A DNA stretch of 64,000 nt from Liquorilactobacillus sucicola DSM 21376 = JCM 15457 (GTDB taxonomy: Bacteria; Bacillota; Bacilli; Lactobacillales; Lactobacillaceae): the NCBI RefSeq assembly GCF_000612445.1, contig NZ_BALC01000004.1, forward strand, positions 1 to 64,000, read 5' to 3'. Shown here one piece after another: positions 37,646-46,751 of the stretch (positions are counted from its first letter, which is position 1; every line of letters begins with the position of its first letter). Both the position numbers and the translations under genes were made by a program. Under the pieces are notes generated by a model. The model had not been told where the DNA came from. It ran no database searches and saw only the letters and a program-made list of their open reading frames with translations.

Positions 37646-39475
37646 ATGAGCAATACTTTGAATTTTTCAATTAGTGGAGATGAGTTAAAGAAGAGAAGTG
37701 ACACGATCACTGAAGGAACGGACCGTGCACCTGGACGAAGTTTATTGTATGCAACTGGACAAGTAAAAAATCCAGCAGATATGAAAAAACCATTTATCGC
37801 AATTGCAAATTCATATATTGAAATTGTTCCTGGACATGTTCATTTGCGTGAACTAGCAGAAATTGCGAAAGATGAGATTCGTAAGGCAGGTGGAGTGCCC
37901 TTCGAATTCAATACAATCGGTGTTGATGATGGAATTGCAATGGGACATATCGGGATGCGCTATTCTCTGCCGAGTCGTGAGATAATTGCTGATTCAGCAG
38001 AGACAGTCATTAATGCCCATTGGTTTGACGGAGTTCTATTCATGCCTAACTGTGACAAGATCACACCAGGGATGCTGATGGCTGCAGCGCGGACTAATGT
38101 CCCAGCAGCTTTTGTATCTGGCGGACCGATGAAAGCAGGACTTGACCCTAATGGTAAGGCAGCCACTTTATCAACTGTTTTTGAGGCTGTTGGTGCTTTT
38201 AAGGATGGCAAGATGAGTAAGGAAGACTTCCTTGAACTGGAACGAAATGCCTGTCCGGGCTGCGGTTCTTGTGCGGGAATGTACACAGCCAATTCAATGA
38301 ACTCATTGATGGAGGCTATGGGAATGGCTTTGCCATACAATGGAACAACACTGGCTGTTTCCAAAGAGCGACGTGAACTTGTTAGGCAGGCGGCTAGGCA
38401 AGTTATGTATAATGTCGAACACAATGTTAAGCCGCGAGACATTATGACCAAAGAAGCGTTTGATGACAGCTTCGCCCTTGATATGGCAATGGGGGGATCG
38501 ACCAATACTGTTTTGCATGGTTTGGCAATCGCACATGAAGCAGGAATTGATTACAGTGAGCGTGAAATTAATGAGATCGCTAAAAAGACTCCTCATCTAG
38601 CCAAGATTGTACCTTCATCTTCATGGACAATGGAAGATGTGCATAATGCTGGTGGAATACCTGCTATCATGAACGAATTGATCGAAAAGGGTGGAATTCT
38701 TCATCCCGACCGACCAACGATTACTGGTAAGACGATTCGTGAAAATGTCGCCGGTGCGCACACTTTAAATCCTGAGGTTATCAGACCGCTGGATAATCCA
38801 TACTCCGAACAAGGAGGATTATCGATTCTTTACGGAAACATCGCTAAAGACGGTTCAGTTATCAAAGTTGCCGGTGTTGATCCAGATATTAAAAAATTTG
38901 TTGGCAAAGCAATTTGTTTTGACTCACATGATGATGCTGTAGAGGGAATTGACAATGGCTCGGTCAAAGCAGGTGATGTAGTCGTTATTCGTTATGAAGG
39001 CCCTAAAGGTGGTCCTGGGATGCCAGAAATGCTGAATCCAACTTCAGATATTATTGGTCGCGGTTTAGGAAGAACGGTTGCTTTGATAACAGACGGACGT
39101 TTCTCGGGAGCAACTCATGGAATTTGTGTGGGACATGTTTCACCGGAAGCAGCGGCTGGTGGCGAGATTGCTCTTATTAAAGATGGCGATCAAATTACGA
39201 TCGATCTTGAAAAAAGGACTTTAGATGTGGCAGTCAGCCAACAGGAATTCGAAGAAAGAAGAACGGAACTTAAACCATTTCAGCCTAAGGTACGAATGGG
39301 TTACCTTGCACGTTACCAATACTTAGTTACATCTGCTAATACAGGTGGAATCATGCGTGGAGCGGATGAACTTTTCGGAACTGTTGAGACAGAACAAAAA
39401 GAGCAGTCTCAACAATATGGAGATGAACACACTTGTGGTAAAAAGTGTCGCTGCCATGAGGAAAAAACTAAATAG
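37646..39475 (+). CDS. ilvD: Dihydroxy-acid dehydratase
   Basis: 609-residue Fe-S enzyme converting dihydroxy acids to 2-ketoisovalerate and 2-keto-3-methylvalerate. Cluster cysteines: the first in [10 protein letters not shown] near residue 120, and the two in [15 protein letters not shown] near residue 190. [10 protein letters not shown] and [20 protein letters not shown] are the other signatures. ATG 37646 is used because GAGGAA precedes it. Beyond the usual end there is a tail with three Cys and two His ([12 protein letters not shown]), which may bind metal; such a tail is not standard in the family. Confidence 0.95.
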   Translation: MSNTLNFSISGDELKKRSDTITEGTDRAPGRSLLYATGQVKNPADMKKPFIAIANSYIEIVPGHVHLRELAEIAKDEIRKAGGVPFEFNTIGVDDGIAMGHIGMRYSLPSREIIADSAETVINAHWFDGVLFMPNCDKITPGMLMAAARTNVPAAFVSGGPMKAGLDPNGKAATLSTVFEAVGAFKDGKMSKEDFLELERNACPGCGSCAGMYTANSMNSLMEAMGMALPYNGTTLAVSKERRELVRQAARQVMYNVEHNVKPRDIMTKEAFDDSFALDMAMGGSTNTVLHGLAIAHEAGIDYSEREINEIAKKTPHLAKIVPSSSWTMEDVHNAGGIPAIMNELIEKGGILHPDRPTITGKTIRENVAGAHTLNPEVIRPLDNPYSEQGGLSILYGNIAKDGSVIKVAGVDPDIKKFVGKAICFDSHDDAVEGIDNGSVKAGDVVVIRYEGPKGGPGMPEMLNPTSDIIGRGLGRTVALITDGRFSGATHGICVGHVSPEAAAGGEIALIKDGDQITIDLEKRTLDVAVSQQEFEERRTELKPFQPKVRMGYLARYQYLVTSANTGGIMRGADELFGTVETEQKEQSQQYGDEHTCGKKCRCHEEKTK

Positions 39476-39515
39476 GCATGGAAAATAGGTTAGGAAGCAA
39501 AGAGGGGAAAGAGAA

Positions 39516-40490
39516 ATGAGCAAACTAGAAAGGTTAGGAAAAATAATCGGACGTTGGTTTACGCTCTTAGTAGTGCTTTGGGCAGCTTTTAACTATATTC
39601 TGCCCAAAACAAGTTTATGGCTTGTTCCGAATATTTCCTATTTATTAGGAATAATATTGTTTGGCATGGGCCTGACTTTGAAGATTGAGGATTTCGAGAG
39701 AATTGCTAGAAAACCGTTACCCGTAATCGCTGGCACAGTGGCACATTATGTTATAATGCCAACACTAGCATGGCTGCTATGCCTTATTTTTCAGTTGAAA
39801 GGTGCGACTGCAGCCGGTGTAATTTTGGTTGGTTCATGTCCAAGCGGCACCTCATCAAGTGTAATGGCATATTTGGCTGGCGGCGATGTTGCATTAGATG
39901 TTTCAATTGAAACTCTATCGACATTGCTGGCACCAGTTGCACTACCAGGACTATTGCTGCTTTTTGCAGGCAAGTATATTGATATCCCAACTGCTTCTTT
40001 GTTCCTAAGCACGGTAAAAATCGTTTTGTTGCCGATTATTTTAGGGGTAGCTGTGCATTCGATTTTTGGTAAGAAAATCGAAAAGATCACACATGTTCTT
40101 CCACTAGTTTCACAGTTAGCTATTTTAATGATAGTAGGTGCGGTTATTGCAGCCAACCATGATAACTTATTTACCGCTGCAACAGCATTAGTTATTCCAG
40201 TAGTGATTCTGCATAATCTTTTTGGGTATGGCCTAGGTTTTCTTTTTGCCAAATTCATTCGTTTGCGTGATCCACAAAGAAAGGCAATAACTTTTGAAGT
40301 TGGAATGCAGGATTCAAGCTTAGGTGCGACTCTGGCTATCAAGTATTTTGTGCCAGCAGCTGCAATTCCATCGACAGTCTTTAGTATCTGGCATAATATT
40401 TCTGGCTCGATCCTAGCTCCTATTGGCGTACTAAGAGCAATGATGAGCCAAGAACGGTTAAGCCAAAATTCAGCAAAGTATAATATGTAG
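39516..40490 (+). CDS. BASS-family (bile acid:Na+ symporter-like) transporter
   Basis: 324-residue membrane protein with about ten hydrophobic segments. Blocks GMGLTLKIEDF, VGSCPSGTSSSVMAYLAGGDVALDVSIE and EVGMQDSSLGATLA are typical of the BASS family (YocS, PanS, plant pyruvate and keto-acid carriers). It is the last gene of the ilv operon, 40 bp after ilvD with ribosome site AGAGGGG, and is followed by a terminator. Operon membership suggests a 2-keto acid of the Ile/Val/pantoate pathway as cargo; direction and coupling ion cannot be told. Confidence 0.85.
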   Translation: MSKLERLGKIIGRWFTLLVVLWAAFNYILPKTSLWLVPNISYLLGIILFGMGLTLKIEDFERIARKPLPVIAGTVAHYVIMPTLAWLLCLIFQLKGATAAGVILVGSCPSGTSSSVMAYLAGGDVALDVSIETLSTLLAPVALPGLLLLFAGKYIDIPTASLFLSTVKIVLLPIILGVAVHSIFGKKIEKITHVLPLVSQLAILMIVGAVIAANHDNLFTAATALVIPVVILHNLFGYGLGFLFAKFIRLRDPQRKAITFEVGMQDSSLGATLAIKYFVPAAAIPSTVFSIWHNISGSILAPIGVLRAMMSQERLSQNSAKYNM

Positions 40491-40532
40491 AAACAATTTA
40501 AGTTATTTCAAAAAATATGTCTTATTGCTATG

Positions 40533-40582
40533 GCTCATTTCACAGAATTTTTGTTGCGAAAATTCTGCGAGATGAGCTTTCT
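40533..40582 (+). terminator. Terminator of the ilv operon
   Basis: GCTCATTTCACAGAATTTT pairs with AAAATTCTGCGAGATGAGC, followed by a T-rich tail. Confidence 0.8.
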
Positions 40583-40704
40583 TGTGCTGGGGCAGTTAAG
40601 GTAAACAGAACGGTGTATACGGTAAGGGATGATGTGTTATGATGCTGTTGGATAAATGGCAATATTTTTCTATCCACTAAATGAATTTAAAGGGAGGATC
40701 TTCT

Positions 40705-41361
40705 ATGAATTCTGTTTTCGTTATTGGAGCTCACGGACAAATTGGCCAGTTATTAATCCCTAAGTTAGCGGCAAAGGGCATCAAAGCATATGCAGGTATT
40801 CGAGATGACAAGCAAGCCAAGAATTTTCCAACTGATGACCTTGTGCTACCAGTGCATTTTGATCTAAATGCTTCAGTGAAAGAAATCGCAGAGTGCTTTG
40901 AGCAAAACAGAGTAGATGCAATTGTTTTTACAGCAGGTTCTGGAGGCGGAACAGGTGATGACCAAACACTGATAATTGACCTTGATGGGGCTGTTAAATC
41001 AATGGAGGCTGCTCAAGTTGCAGGAATCAAGCGGTATGTAATGGTCAGTTCAATCGGAAGTGACAAACGGGAGCTTTGGGACAAGAGTGGGATCAAGCCG
41101 TACTTGATCGCAAAGCATTATGCAGATGCAGAGCTGCAGCGAACAGACCTTGACTATACTATCTTACGCCCTGGAATGCTTACAAATGATCCGGGGAGGG
41201 GCAGGATCAGTGTAAACCCAGAAAATAAAAGCAAGACAAGTATTCCACGCGCGGATGTTGCGGAAGTGATTGCCGAGATTGTAGGCAACAGAGCGACAAC
41301 GGGCAAAAGTTATACGCTTGGCAGTGGTGATACACCAATAGCAAGGCATTCTAAAGACTGA
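40705..41361 (+). CDS. NAD(P)-binding SDR-like protein (YwnB/YhfK type)
   Basis: 218-residue atypical short-chain reductase: FVIGAHGQIGQLLIPKLAAKG at the N-terminus, VFTAGSGGGTG in the middle, YVMVSSIGSD, and a late YTILRPGMLTNDPG. This is the NAD(P)-binding domain 10 group with unknown substrate, often linked to redox stress. ATG 40705 has AAGGGAGG 8 nt before it. Monocistronic with a terminator. Confidence 0.8.
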   Translation: MNSVFVIGAHGQIGQLLIPKLAAKGIKAYAGIRDDKQAKNFPTDDLVLPVHFDLNASVKEIAECFEQNRVDAIVFTAGSGGGTGDDQTLIIDLDGAVKSMEAAQVAGIKRYVMVSSIGSDKRELWDKSGIKPYLIAKHYADAELQRTDLDYTILRPGMLTNDPGRGRISVNPENKSKTSIPRADVAEVIAEIVGNRATTGKSYTLGSGDTPIARHSKD

Positions 41362-41453
41362 AATTGTATTTGTTAGACATCAGATGAATCGATGGATAAG
41401 GGAAAGAGTCTGATTATTTGAACATTTTAATTTACATGATATGAAGAAAAAAA

Positions 41454-41500
41454 TAAGTGGTCAGGACAAAGCATAGCTTTTGTTCTGATCACTTTTTTTA
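41454..41500 (+). terminator. Terminator of the SDR-like gene
   Basis: AAGTGGTCAGGACAAA pairs with TTTTGTTCTGATCACTT; seven T follow. A-rich on the other side, so it can work in both directions. Confidence 0.8.
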
Positions 41501-41643
41501 TTTAAAACCTTATTTTAATACTTTTTGAAATGTCTCTCACACCCAAACATGAACAGGTATAAGCAAATCTTGCACACAACGCGATTGGCTCTAATGCCTC
41601 ACAAACATTTTTCCATGTAAACAGCATTCTACCACTCAAATTA

Positions 41644-42123
41644 TTACTTGTTCAACGGGCCCTTATCAAGAAAAGCACTGATCATCCAGATGTTTTTATC
41701 AGCCTCTGCTTTGTAACCGTTAAGAACATCTTGTGTCGGAAAATCTTTTTCTTCGTCTGTAATCTCAATTCCCTTTTGATATTGATCGCGTAAGTATTTG
41801 AACTGTTTCAATAGACGCTGCATCAATTCTGGCAAGTCAAATTGACCAAAGGTAACCTCATCATCTGGAAGCCCTGTATTCTCCATAAATTCATGTGTTG
41901 TTGAGATAGGGGAACCACCTAAAGCAATTAAACGTTCAGCTAGTTCATCCAGCTGTTCAGCCAATTCTTCTTTATATTCATCCATTAGAGGATGCAAACG
42001 GAAAAATTCAGGGCCACGCATATACCAATGTGTCTGCTGGATGTTAGTCTGCAACTGTGTTAAATCAGCTATGAGCTGATTTAGCTGTTTCATTGTTTCA
42101 GGGTACGGATGTGTCTCTAACAT
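41644..42123 (-). CDS. dps: Dps-like ferritin
   Basis: 159 residues. The Dps ferroxidase site is clear: HWYMRGPEFFRLHPLMDEYKE, with His near 40 and Asp/Glu near 56-60. It stores iron and protects against peroxide as a dodecamer. ATG 42123 follows AAAGGTGG; the longer reading upstream has no site and no homology. Family members are about this length. Confidence 0.9.
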   Translation of the reverse strand: MLETHPYPETMKQLNQLIADLTQLQTNIQQTHWYMRGPEFFRLHPLMDEYKEELAEQLDELAERLIALGGSPISTTHEFMENTGLPDDEVTFGQFDLPELMQRLLKQFKYLRDQYQKGIEITDEEKDFPTQDVLNGYKAEADKNIWMISAFLDKGPLNK

Positions 42124-42272
42124 AAATAGAACCACCTTTCTTGTCAATAAATCAATTATACCTACAACTTGATTATAGATGGTCCTTAAGGGACATACAA
42201 ACAATACGCGTTTTCTAAAAGACGATACAGATGCAATAAGGTGGAAGCTAGAAAAAAGCACAAACAACAGAT

Positions 42273-42991
42273 TTAATAGTTCTCGTCCCTTTTGAAATTA
42301 TGTTTGAGCTGAGGAAAGATTAGACGGTCAGCTTCTGCAATAATCACACCGTTAAGTAGAAATGAAAACAAGGTGGCGACGTTAACTGCGTATATTTTAT
42401 GTGAAAAAATAGTACAGAAGATGATTATTACTATCGGAACAACAAAGTCAAGCAGTTGTGCTGCAGTAGAATTTCCCTTCAAATATAGGAAGCGCAATAA
42501 ATTCGTTGTATCATCATTGGGATGCATAATGATATTTGCACGCTGATATAAGGAAATTGCAATACAGAAAAAGACTACGCCTAGGCAAGAAATAAGAGCT
42601 CGTATAAGAAAAGGTAAATTGGGTATGCGAGGTAGTTAAAAAATTGGGCAAAGGTATTCACGAAATAGCTAAAGAAAAAAATAAAACAAAACTCACCTAC
42701 AAAACGATGCCAATCCCAATGATGTATCAAAAATTGATTAGTTACAACATTCAGAATGCCAAGTGTGAAGAGGAATATACCAACATTGATATTGGTAAGC
42801 TTGCTCAAATTAACAGCAGAAGCTGTCCAAAGACCACTACCGGCATTTCCTGAAATACAAAGTCCATTGCCAAAAGCATTTAAAAGCAATCCGCCGATAA
42901 GCCCAAGAAACCGAGCTTGAATAGAATTCTTGATGATTTTCACCTCACAAAAGATCGAATCAGATAATTGAGAATAAATAAAACAACACAT
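42273..42991 (-). pseudogene. YczE-like integral membrane protein, frameshifted
   Basis: Two adjoining minus-strand frames together resemble one YczE/YyaS-type membrane protein of about 210-220 residues. The N-terminal part (GLIGGLLLNAFGNGL, NAGSGLWTASAVNLS) reads to a stop at 42581. The C-terminal part is open upstream of its first Met and starts overlapping near 42620 (FLIRALISCLGVVFFCIA, NIIMHPNDDTTNLL). One base missing around 42615-42635, possibly in the CCC of the GCATACCC context, would join them. The true start is unclear: ATG 42991 lacks a good ribosome site and GTG 42943 is an option. The two halves correspond to the internal duplication of this family. Confidence 0.65.
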
Positions 42992-43196
42992 GCTAAGTTA
43001 TATAACCCGTTAGGTGAGCTGTCAAGCACTTTATAGGGTCATGGACATCCTATCTTTAGCTTAGTTTTGTTTCTTTGAAATAGTTAAATTAGATTATGAT
43101 AAGCAGCAGTTTACTTTTTATACGCAATAGAATATAATGATTACTAGATTATAAACATTCTAAATTAATAACGAGTGTAGTTAGGGAGAGACTGTT

Positions 43197-43874
43197 GTGG
43201 AAGAAAAAAGTTTAGCGCAACGCGTTAATGTAATGCGTGCTGCTGTTATGGGAGCCAATGATGGCATCCTCTCAGTTGCCGGTATTGTGATTGGTGTAGC
43301 TGGTGCAACAACCAACAGTTATGCTATTTTTATCTCTGGTATTGCAGGCATGCTGGCTGGGACAGTTTCGATGGCGATGGGTGAATATGTATCGGTCAAT
43401 ACTCAAAAAGATGCCCAAAAACGAGCTGTTGCGCGACAAAAACAAGCATTGAAAGACAACTATGAAAAAGAAGTTGAATTTGTAAAGCAAAATTATCTCA
43501 AACAAGGAATAAATGAGCAATTGGCTGCGAAAGCAACCAAAGAAATGATGGCGAAAGATGCGTTGGTAACGACTGTTCGCGAACGGTATGGTTTTGAAGT
43601 CAACGAGTTTACGAGTCCTTATGCAGCTGCTATAGCTTCAATGATATCCTTTCCATTAGGTTCGATTTTGCCATTACTGGCAATTACATTGCTTCCAACT
43701 AGAATTCGTATTATAGCAACCTTTGTAGCTGTTATTATCGCGCTTTCGTTCACTGGCTATGGTGCTGCTGTTTTGGGTAACGCTAATCGACGGCAGGGCC
43801 TTTTGCGTAACGTTGTGGCAGGAATTTTAACGATGGTAGTGACATACGTTATCGGAAGCTTGATTGGAAGTTAG
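43197..43874 (+). CDS. VIT1/CCC1-family metal transporter
   Basis: 225 residues. Family signature RAAVMGANDGILSVAGIVIGV and MAMGEYVSVNTQKDAQKRA near residue 65 (metal-binding loop with Glu/Asp/Lys), plus three C-terminal hydrophobic segments. VIT/CCC1 proteins move Fe(II) or Mn(II) across membranes. GTG start after TTAGGGAGAG. It is followed 22 bp later by a paralogue, and the two form an operon ending at 44714-44755. Confidence 0.87.
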   Translation: MEEKSLAQRVNVMRAAVMGANDGILSVAGIVIGVAGATTNSYAIFISGIAGMLAGTVSMAMGEYVSVNTQKDAQKRAVARQKQALKDNYEKEVEFVKQNYLKQGINEQLAAKATKEMMAKDALVTTVRERYGFEVNEFTSPYAAAIASMISFPLGSILPLLAITLLPTRIRIIATFVAVIIALSFTGYGAAVLGNANRRQGLLRNVVAGILTMVVTYVIGSLIGS

Positions 43875-43896
43875 CGGGAAAAAGGAGTGCTTGAAT

Positions 43897-44598
43897 ATGG
43901 ATGTTTTGTTAAAGAAAAAAGCTAATGATAAAAACGAAACAATGGATGAAAAACTAAATACTTTACGTGCGGGTGTTCTGGGGTCCAATGACGGTATTCT
44001 AACGGTTGTCGGTGTACTGTTCAGTGTAGCTGTAGCAACACCAAATCAGTTCACTATTTTTATCGCTGGTTTAGCTGATCTCATGGCCTGTGCTTTTTCG
44101 ATGGCTTCAGGGGAGTACGCTTCAGTGAGTGCACAAAAAGACACTGAACAAGCAGCGGTTAGGGAAGAGCATGGTTTGCTGAAACGTAATTATGAGACCG
44201 AGGTAAAGAGTGTACAGGATTATTATATGGCTAGAGGTGTCACAACTGAAACGGCAAGACAAATTGCTGAAGATCTAATGACTAAAAAGCCGCTGCAGAC
44301 TGTGATCAACGTTAAACATGGTCTTAAACTTGGCCATTATATGAATCCGTGGAAGGCAGCGATTTCTTCGCTTTTTTCAGCAGCAGCTGGCGGTGTTTTC
44401 CCATTAGCTGCAATGACCTTGAGCCCAGTAGCGTATCAGTGGCCGGCAACAATTATAGCAGTTTGTGTGTCTGTCTCATTGACTGGATATCTGAGTGCCA
44501 GACTGGGAGATGGGTTAGTTAAAGTGGCTATTACCCGTAATCTTATTGTTGGAATTTTGACCATGATAATTCACTATAGTGTGGGTATTATATTATAA
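43897..44598 (+). CDS. VIT1/CCC1-family metal transporter, paralogue
   Basis: 233 residues, same fold as its neighbour: RAGVLGSNDGILTVVGVLFSV and MASGEYASVSAQKDTEQAA. The pair probably arose by duplication and may act as a heteromer; this is a common arrangement in lactobacilli. ATG 43897 follows AAAAAGGAG; the longer upstream reading overlaps the first gene and is rejected. Confidence 0.87.
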   Translation: MDVLLKKKANDKNETMDEKLNTLRAGVLGSNDGILTVVGVLFSVAVATPNQFTIFIAGLADLMACAFSMASGEYASVSAQKDTEQAAVREEHGLLKRNYETEVKSVQDYYMARGVTTETARQIAEDLMTKKPLQTVINVKHGLKLGHYMNPWKAAISSLFSAAAGGVFPLAAMTLSPVAYQWPATIIAVCVSVSLTGYLSARLGDGLVKVAITRNLIVGILTMIIHYSVGIIL

Positions 44599-44713
44599 TA
44601 TGGAACTTGATTTGATTTTTTGTAAAGCTTACGCTTAAGAAGATGCATCAATAGTCGCTGAGCAGAAAAGACTATTGGCACACATTAATGTGGGCTGTTT
44701 AACTTGAAATGGA

Positions 44714-44755
44714 TAAGGCTGGGTCGAAAATAATTTTTGGCCCTGCTTTATTTTT
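44714..44755 (+). terminator. Terminator of the VIT gene pair
   Basis: AAGGCTGGGTC pairs imperfectly with GGCCCTGCTT around an AT-rich loop, followed by TTATTTTT. Confidence 0.6.
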
Positions 44756-44974
44756 GTGTCTAGCAAGCCTTATTTGGCAAAAAATTACCGTATTTTTGAA
44801 CATGTTAAAAAACACCTCACTGAAGTGTAATTGGGAATGTTAACATGAGACTGCTAGGCTCAAGTTGTAAGGCATAAATTTTGTTAGGTCTTGGGTAACT
44901 CAGTTGCTTAGCTTTCACGATGGTGAGAAGATATTTGACCATCTTGCTCGTACAGGCTTATCTGGAGGAGTATG

Positions 44975-45110
44975 ATTCAAGCCGTTAAAATTCGGGTTAG
45001 ACGGAGAATTTTTATTTATAGAACATATTTATACGGAGTAAATAGAGAAGCTAGGTTAAAATTTTCCTTTCGGGATAGGCCGAGCTCTTTTTGGCATAGC
45101 TGCATTTTTT
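44975..45110 (+). repeat. Dispersed intergenic repeat, family 1, copy E
   Basis: AATTCGGGTTAGACGGAGAA, TTTATAGAACATATTTATACG and AGAAGCTAGGTTAAAA match the core of copy A; the terminal hairpin is weak. A 63-codon open frame overlaps it but follows repeat sequence and is not taken as a gene. In 44756-44974 nothing is recognised. Confidence 0.6.
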
Positions 45111-45159
45111 ATGGACGATTTTTTGCTAGAACTTACCCTTTAGGAAATTTATTTTTAAG

Positions 45160-45188
45160 TTGACAAAGATTAGTGACATAAATATAAT
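45160..45188 (+). promoter_or_regulatory. Consensus promoter of the nitroreductase gene
   Basis: TTGACA, 17-bp spacer, TATAAT: a perfect match to the vegetative consensus. ATGTTA/TAACAT arms (about 45194-45214) just downstream could be an operator. Confidence 0.85.
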
Positions 45189-45245
45189 AATACATGTTAA
45201 CAAAAAAGTAACATTAAAAGCAAAACTTACTGAAGGAGAACAATT

Positions 45246-45857
45246 ATGAATGAAAAATATATTGAATTACTAAAAAATCGGCGGTCTATTTATGGTTTGG
45301 GACGAAAAGTTACAGCATCAAAAAAAGAAATTGTGGAATTAATAAAAAAAGCTGTGAGAGAATCGCCAACAGCTTTTAACAATCAAACAGTTAAAGTAAT
45401 CATTTTGTTCGGAAGGGCCTCGGAAAAAATGTGGGACATTGTCGCTGAAAGATTGAAGACAGAAGTTCCTACGGAAGAGGCCTATGCTAAAACAAGGAAG
45501 AAAATTGCTGCATTTAAGGCTGGCTTTGGAACTGTGCTGCTTTTTACGGATCAAGCAATAGTGGATCAGCATAAGGAGCAATTCAGTCTTTATGCGGATA
45601 ACTTTCAAGATTGGTCGGAACAAGGGTTAGGAGGAGCACAGCTAAGTATCTGGACAGCTTTAGCGGATAATAGGATAGGTGCAAGTCTGCAACATTACAA
45701 TCCTCTGATTGATGATCAAGTTAAAACGGTTTTTGATGTGCCAGCAGATTGGACGCTGCGTGCGGAAATGCCATTTGGCTCGATCGAAACTCTACCAAGT
45801 GAGAAGAAATATATTGCTGGTGACGAACGCTTTAAGGTTATTGAAGATCTAAGTTAG
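45246..45857 (+). CDS. Nitroreductase-family FMN oxidoreductase
   Basis: 203-residue flavoprotein: NRRSIYGLGRKV at the N-terminus contacts FMN, SPTAFNNQTVKVIILFG near residue 41, and GIGASLQHYNP-type block (NRIGASLQHYNPLID) near residue 155. It belongs to the small Frm2/HBN1-like nitroreductases, which reduce nitro compounds or quinones; the natural substrate is unknown. AAGGAGAA precedes the ATG. The consensus promoter suggests strong, possibly repressor-gated expression. Confidence 0.85.
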   Translation: MNEKYIELLKNRRSIYGLGRKVTASKKEIVELIKKAVRESPTAFNNQTVKVIILFGRASEKMWDIVAERLKTEVPTEEAYAKTRKKIAAFKAGFGTVLLFTDQAIVDQHKEQFSLYADNFQDWSEQGLGGAQLSIWTALADNRIGASLQHYNPLIDDQVKTVFDVPADWTLRAEMPFGSIETLPSEKKYIAGDERFKVIEDLS

Positions 45858-46030
45858 ATTTGGCGGTGGATGTATAAACATTTTTTAAGACAGATTAGTG
45901 GTAACTAGTCAGCTAGATAGAACTGTAAAAGGCGGCAGTTTCTGAGTATTAAGAATATCTTGAAGCAGGGAATCATTCTCAAACGATAAAATTGACTGTT
46001 GGGACATGTTAATATCGGTAAATATAGATT

Positions 46031-46072
46031 TAAAAACAAGGAGCAGGGTCGAGTTTGGACCCTGCTCCTTGT
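46031..46072 (-). terminator. Terminator of the DUF1659-DUF2922 pair
   Basis: ACAAGGAGCAGGGTC and GACCCTGCTCCTTGT form a perfect 15-bp stem; minus-strand RNA then runs into UUUUUAAA. The 35 bp to its left weakly resembles the family 1 repeat core (ACATGTTAATATCGG). Confidence 0.8.
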
Positions 46073-46082
46073 GATATGCAGA

Positions 46083-46313
46083 TTAAATTTCCCTTGTCAA
46101 AATAGGTGTTTCTTGTTTTTCAACATATTGTGCGGAAAGAGGATGAGCATACAGTGATTCCCCTTTTTTATCAATGAATATACCGAGATCAGCGATATCC
46201 TGCATAGCTTTAACGACTGTTTCCTTATCTAGATTGTTGTTGATGTAATTCAAACGCAAATGATGCTTTGTAGGACCACTGTGACCGGCAAATACCAAAT
46301 CTAGTTGTTTCAT
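46083..46313 (-). CDS. DUF2922 family small protein
   Basis: 76 residues, beginning MKQLDLVFAGHSGPTKHHLRL, matching DUF2922. Function unknown. It follows a DUF1659-like gene by 25 bp with its own AGGAGG site; these two families are typical neighbours in Firmicutes, so a joint small complex is likely. Confidence 0.8.
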   Translation of the reverse strand: MKQLDLVFAGHSGPTKHHLRLNYINNNLDKETVVKAMQDIADLGIFIDKKGESLYAHPLSAQYVEKQETPILTREI

Positions 46314-46338
46314 TTTAAAACCTCCTTAAGTTTTAAAC

Positions 46339-46539
46339 TTAGGCACCGATATTATCGATCGTTGTCAGCTTGAGCTCATCCGTTGAGGTTCCGGTCAGCA
46401 AGGCTAATACTTTACCGAATTCTACGATTTCTTGGTCTGTGGCAGCAGCTTTAATATTGTTGAAGCTGCGTTTACGCTTTTCTCCATCGTTTGAAACTGA
46501 TACAGTGCTTAAACTAGTTTTGATCCACGTTTTACTCAT
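46339..46539 (-). CDS. DUF1659-like small protein
   Basis: 66 residues (MSKTWIKTSLSTVSVSNDGE...), with an N-terminal beta-rich half and a helical segment near ATDQEIVEFGKVLALLTG. It resembles the DUF1659 family found beside DUF2922. ATG 46539 follows AAAGGAG; an upstream ATG six codons earlier has no site. Function unknown. Confidence 0.75.
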   Translation of the reverse strand: MSKTWIKTSLSTVSVSNDGEKRKRSFNNIKAAATDQEIVEFGKVLALLTGTSTDELKLTTIDNIGA

Positions 46540-46751
46540 GTGAATGACTCCTTTCAACTTTAATAAGTTGCTATTTTATAAGTGTCGCGACCGCTTATAA
46601 GTCTAGTAACGCAAGTGAGCGCAAAAATGTAAAGAAGCAATGACCAAAGTTGTTTAAGAAGCCGTATAAAAAAGAAGGGCAGCAGTAGTTAACAGGTCTT
46701 GAGTGCTAAGTACAGCTTGTGAGTACAATCAATCTTTTTGCCGTTAAGCAG

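Noticed and set aside
44972-45163. 63-codon open frame with many Arg
   Set aside because: It runs through dispersed repeat copy E and the nitroreductase promoter, lacks homology and its composition follows the repeat.
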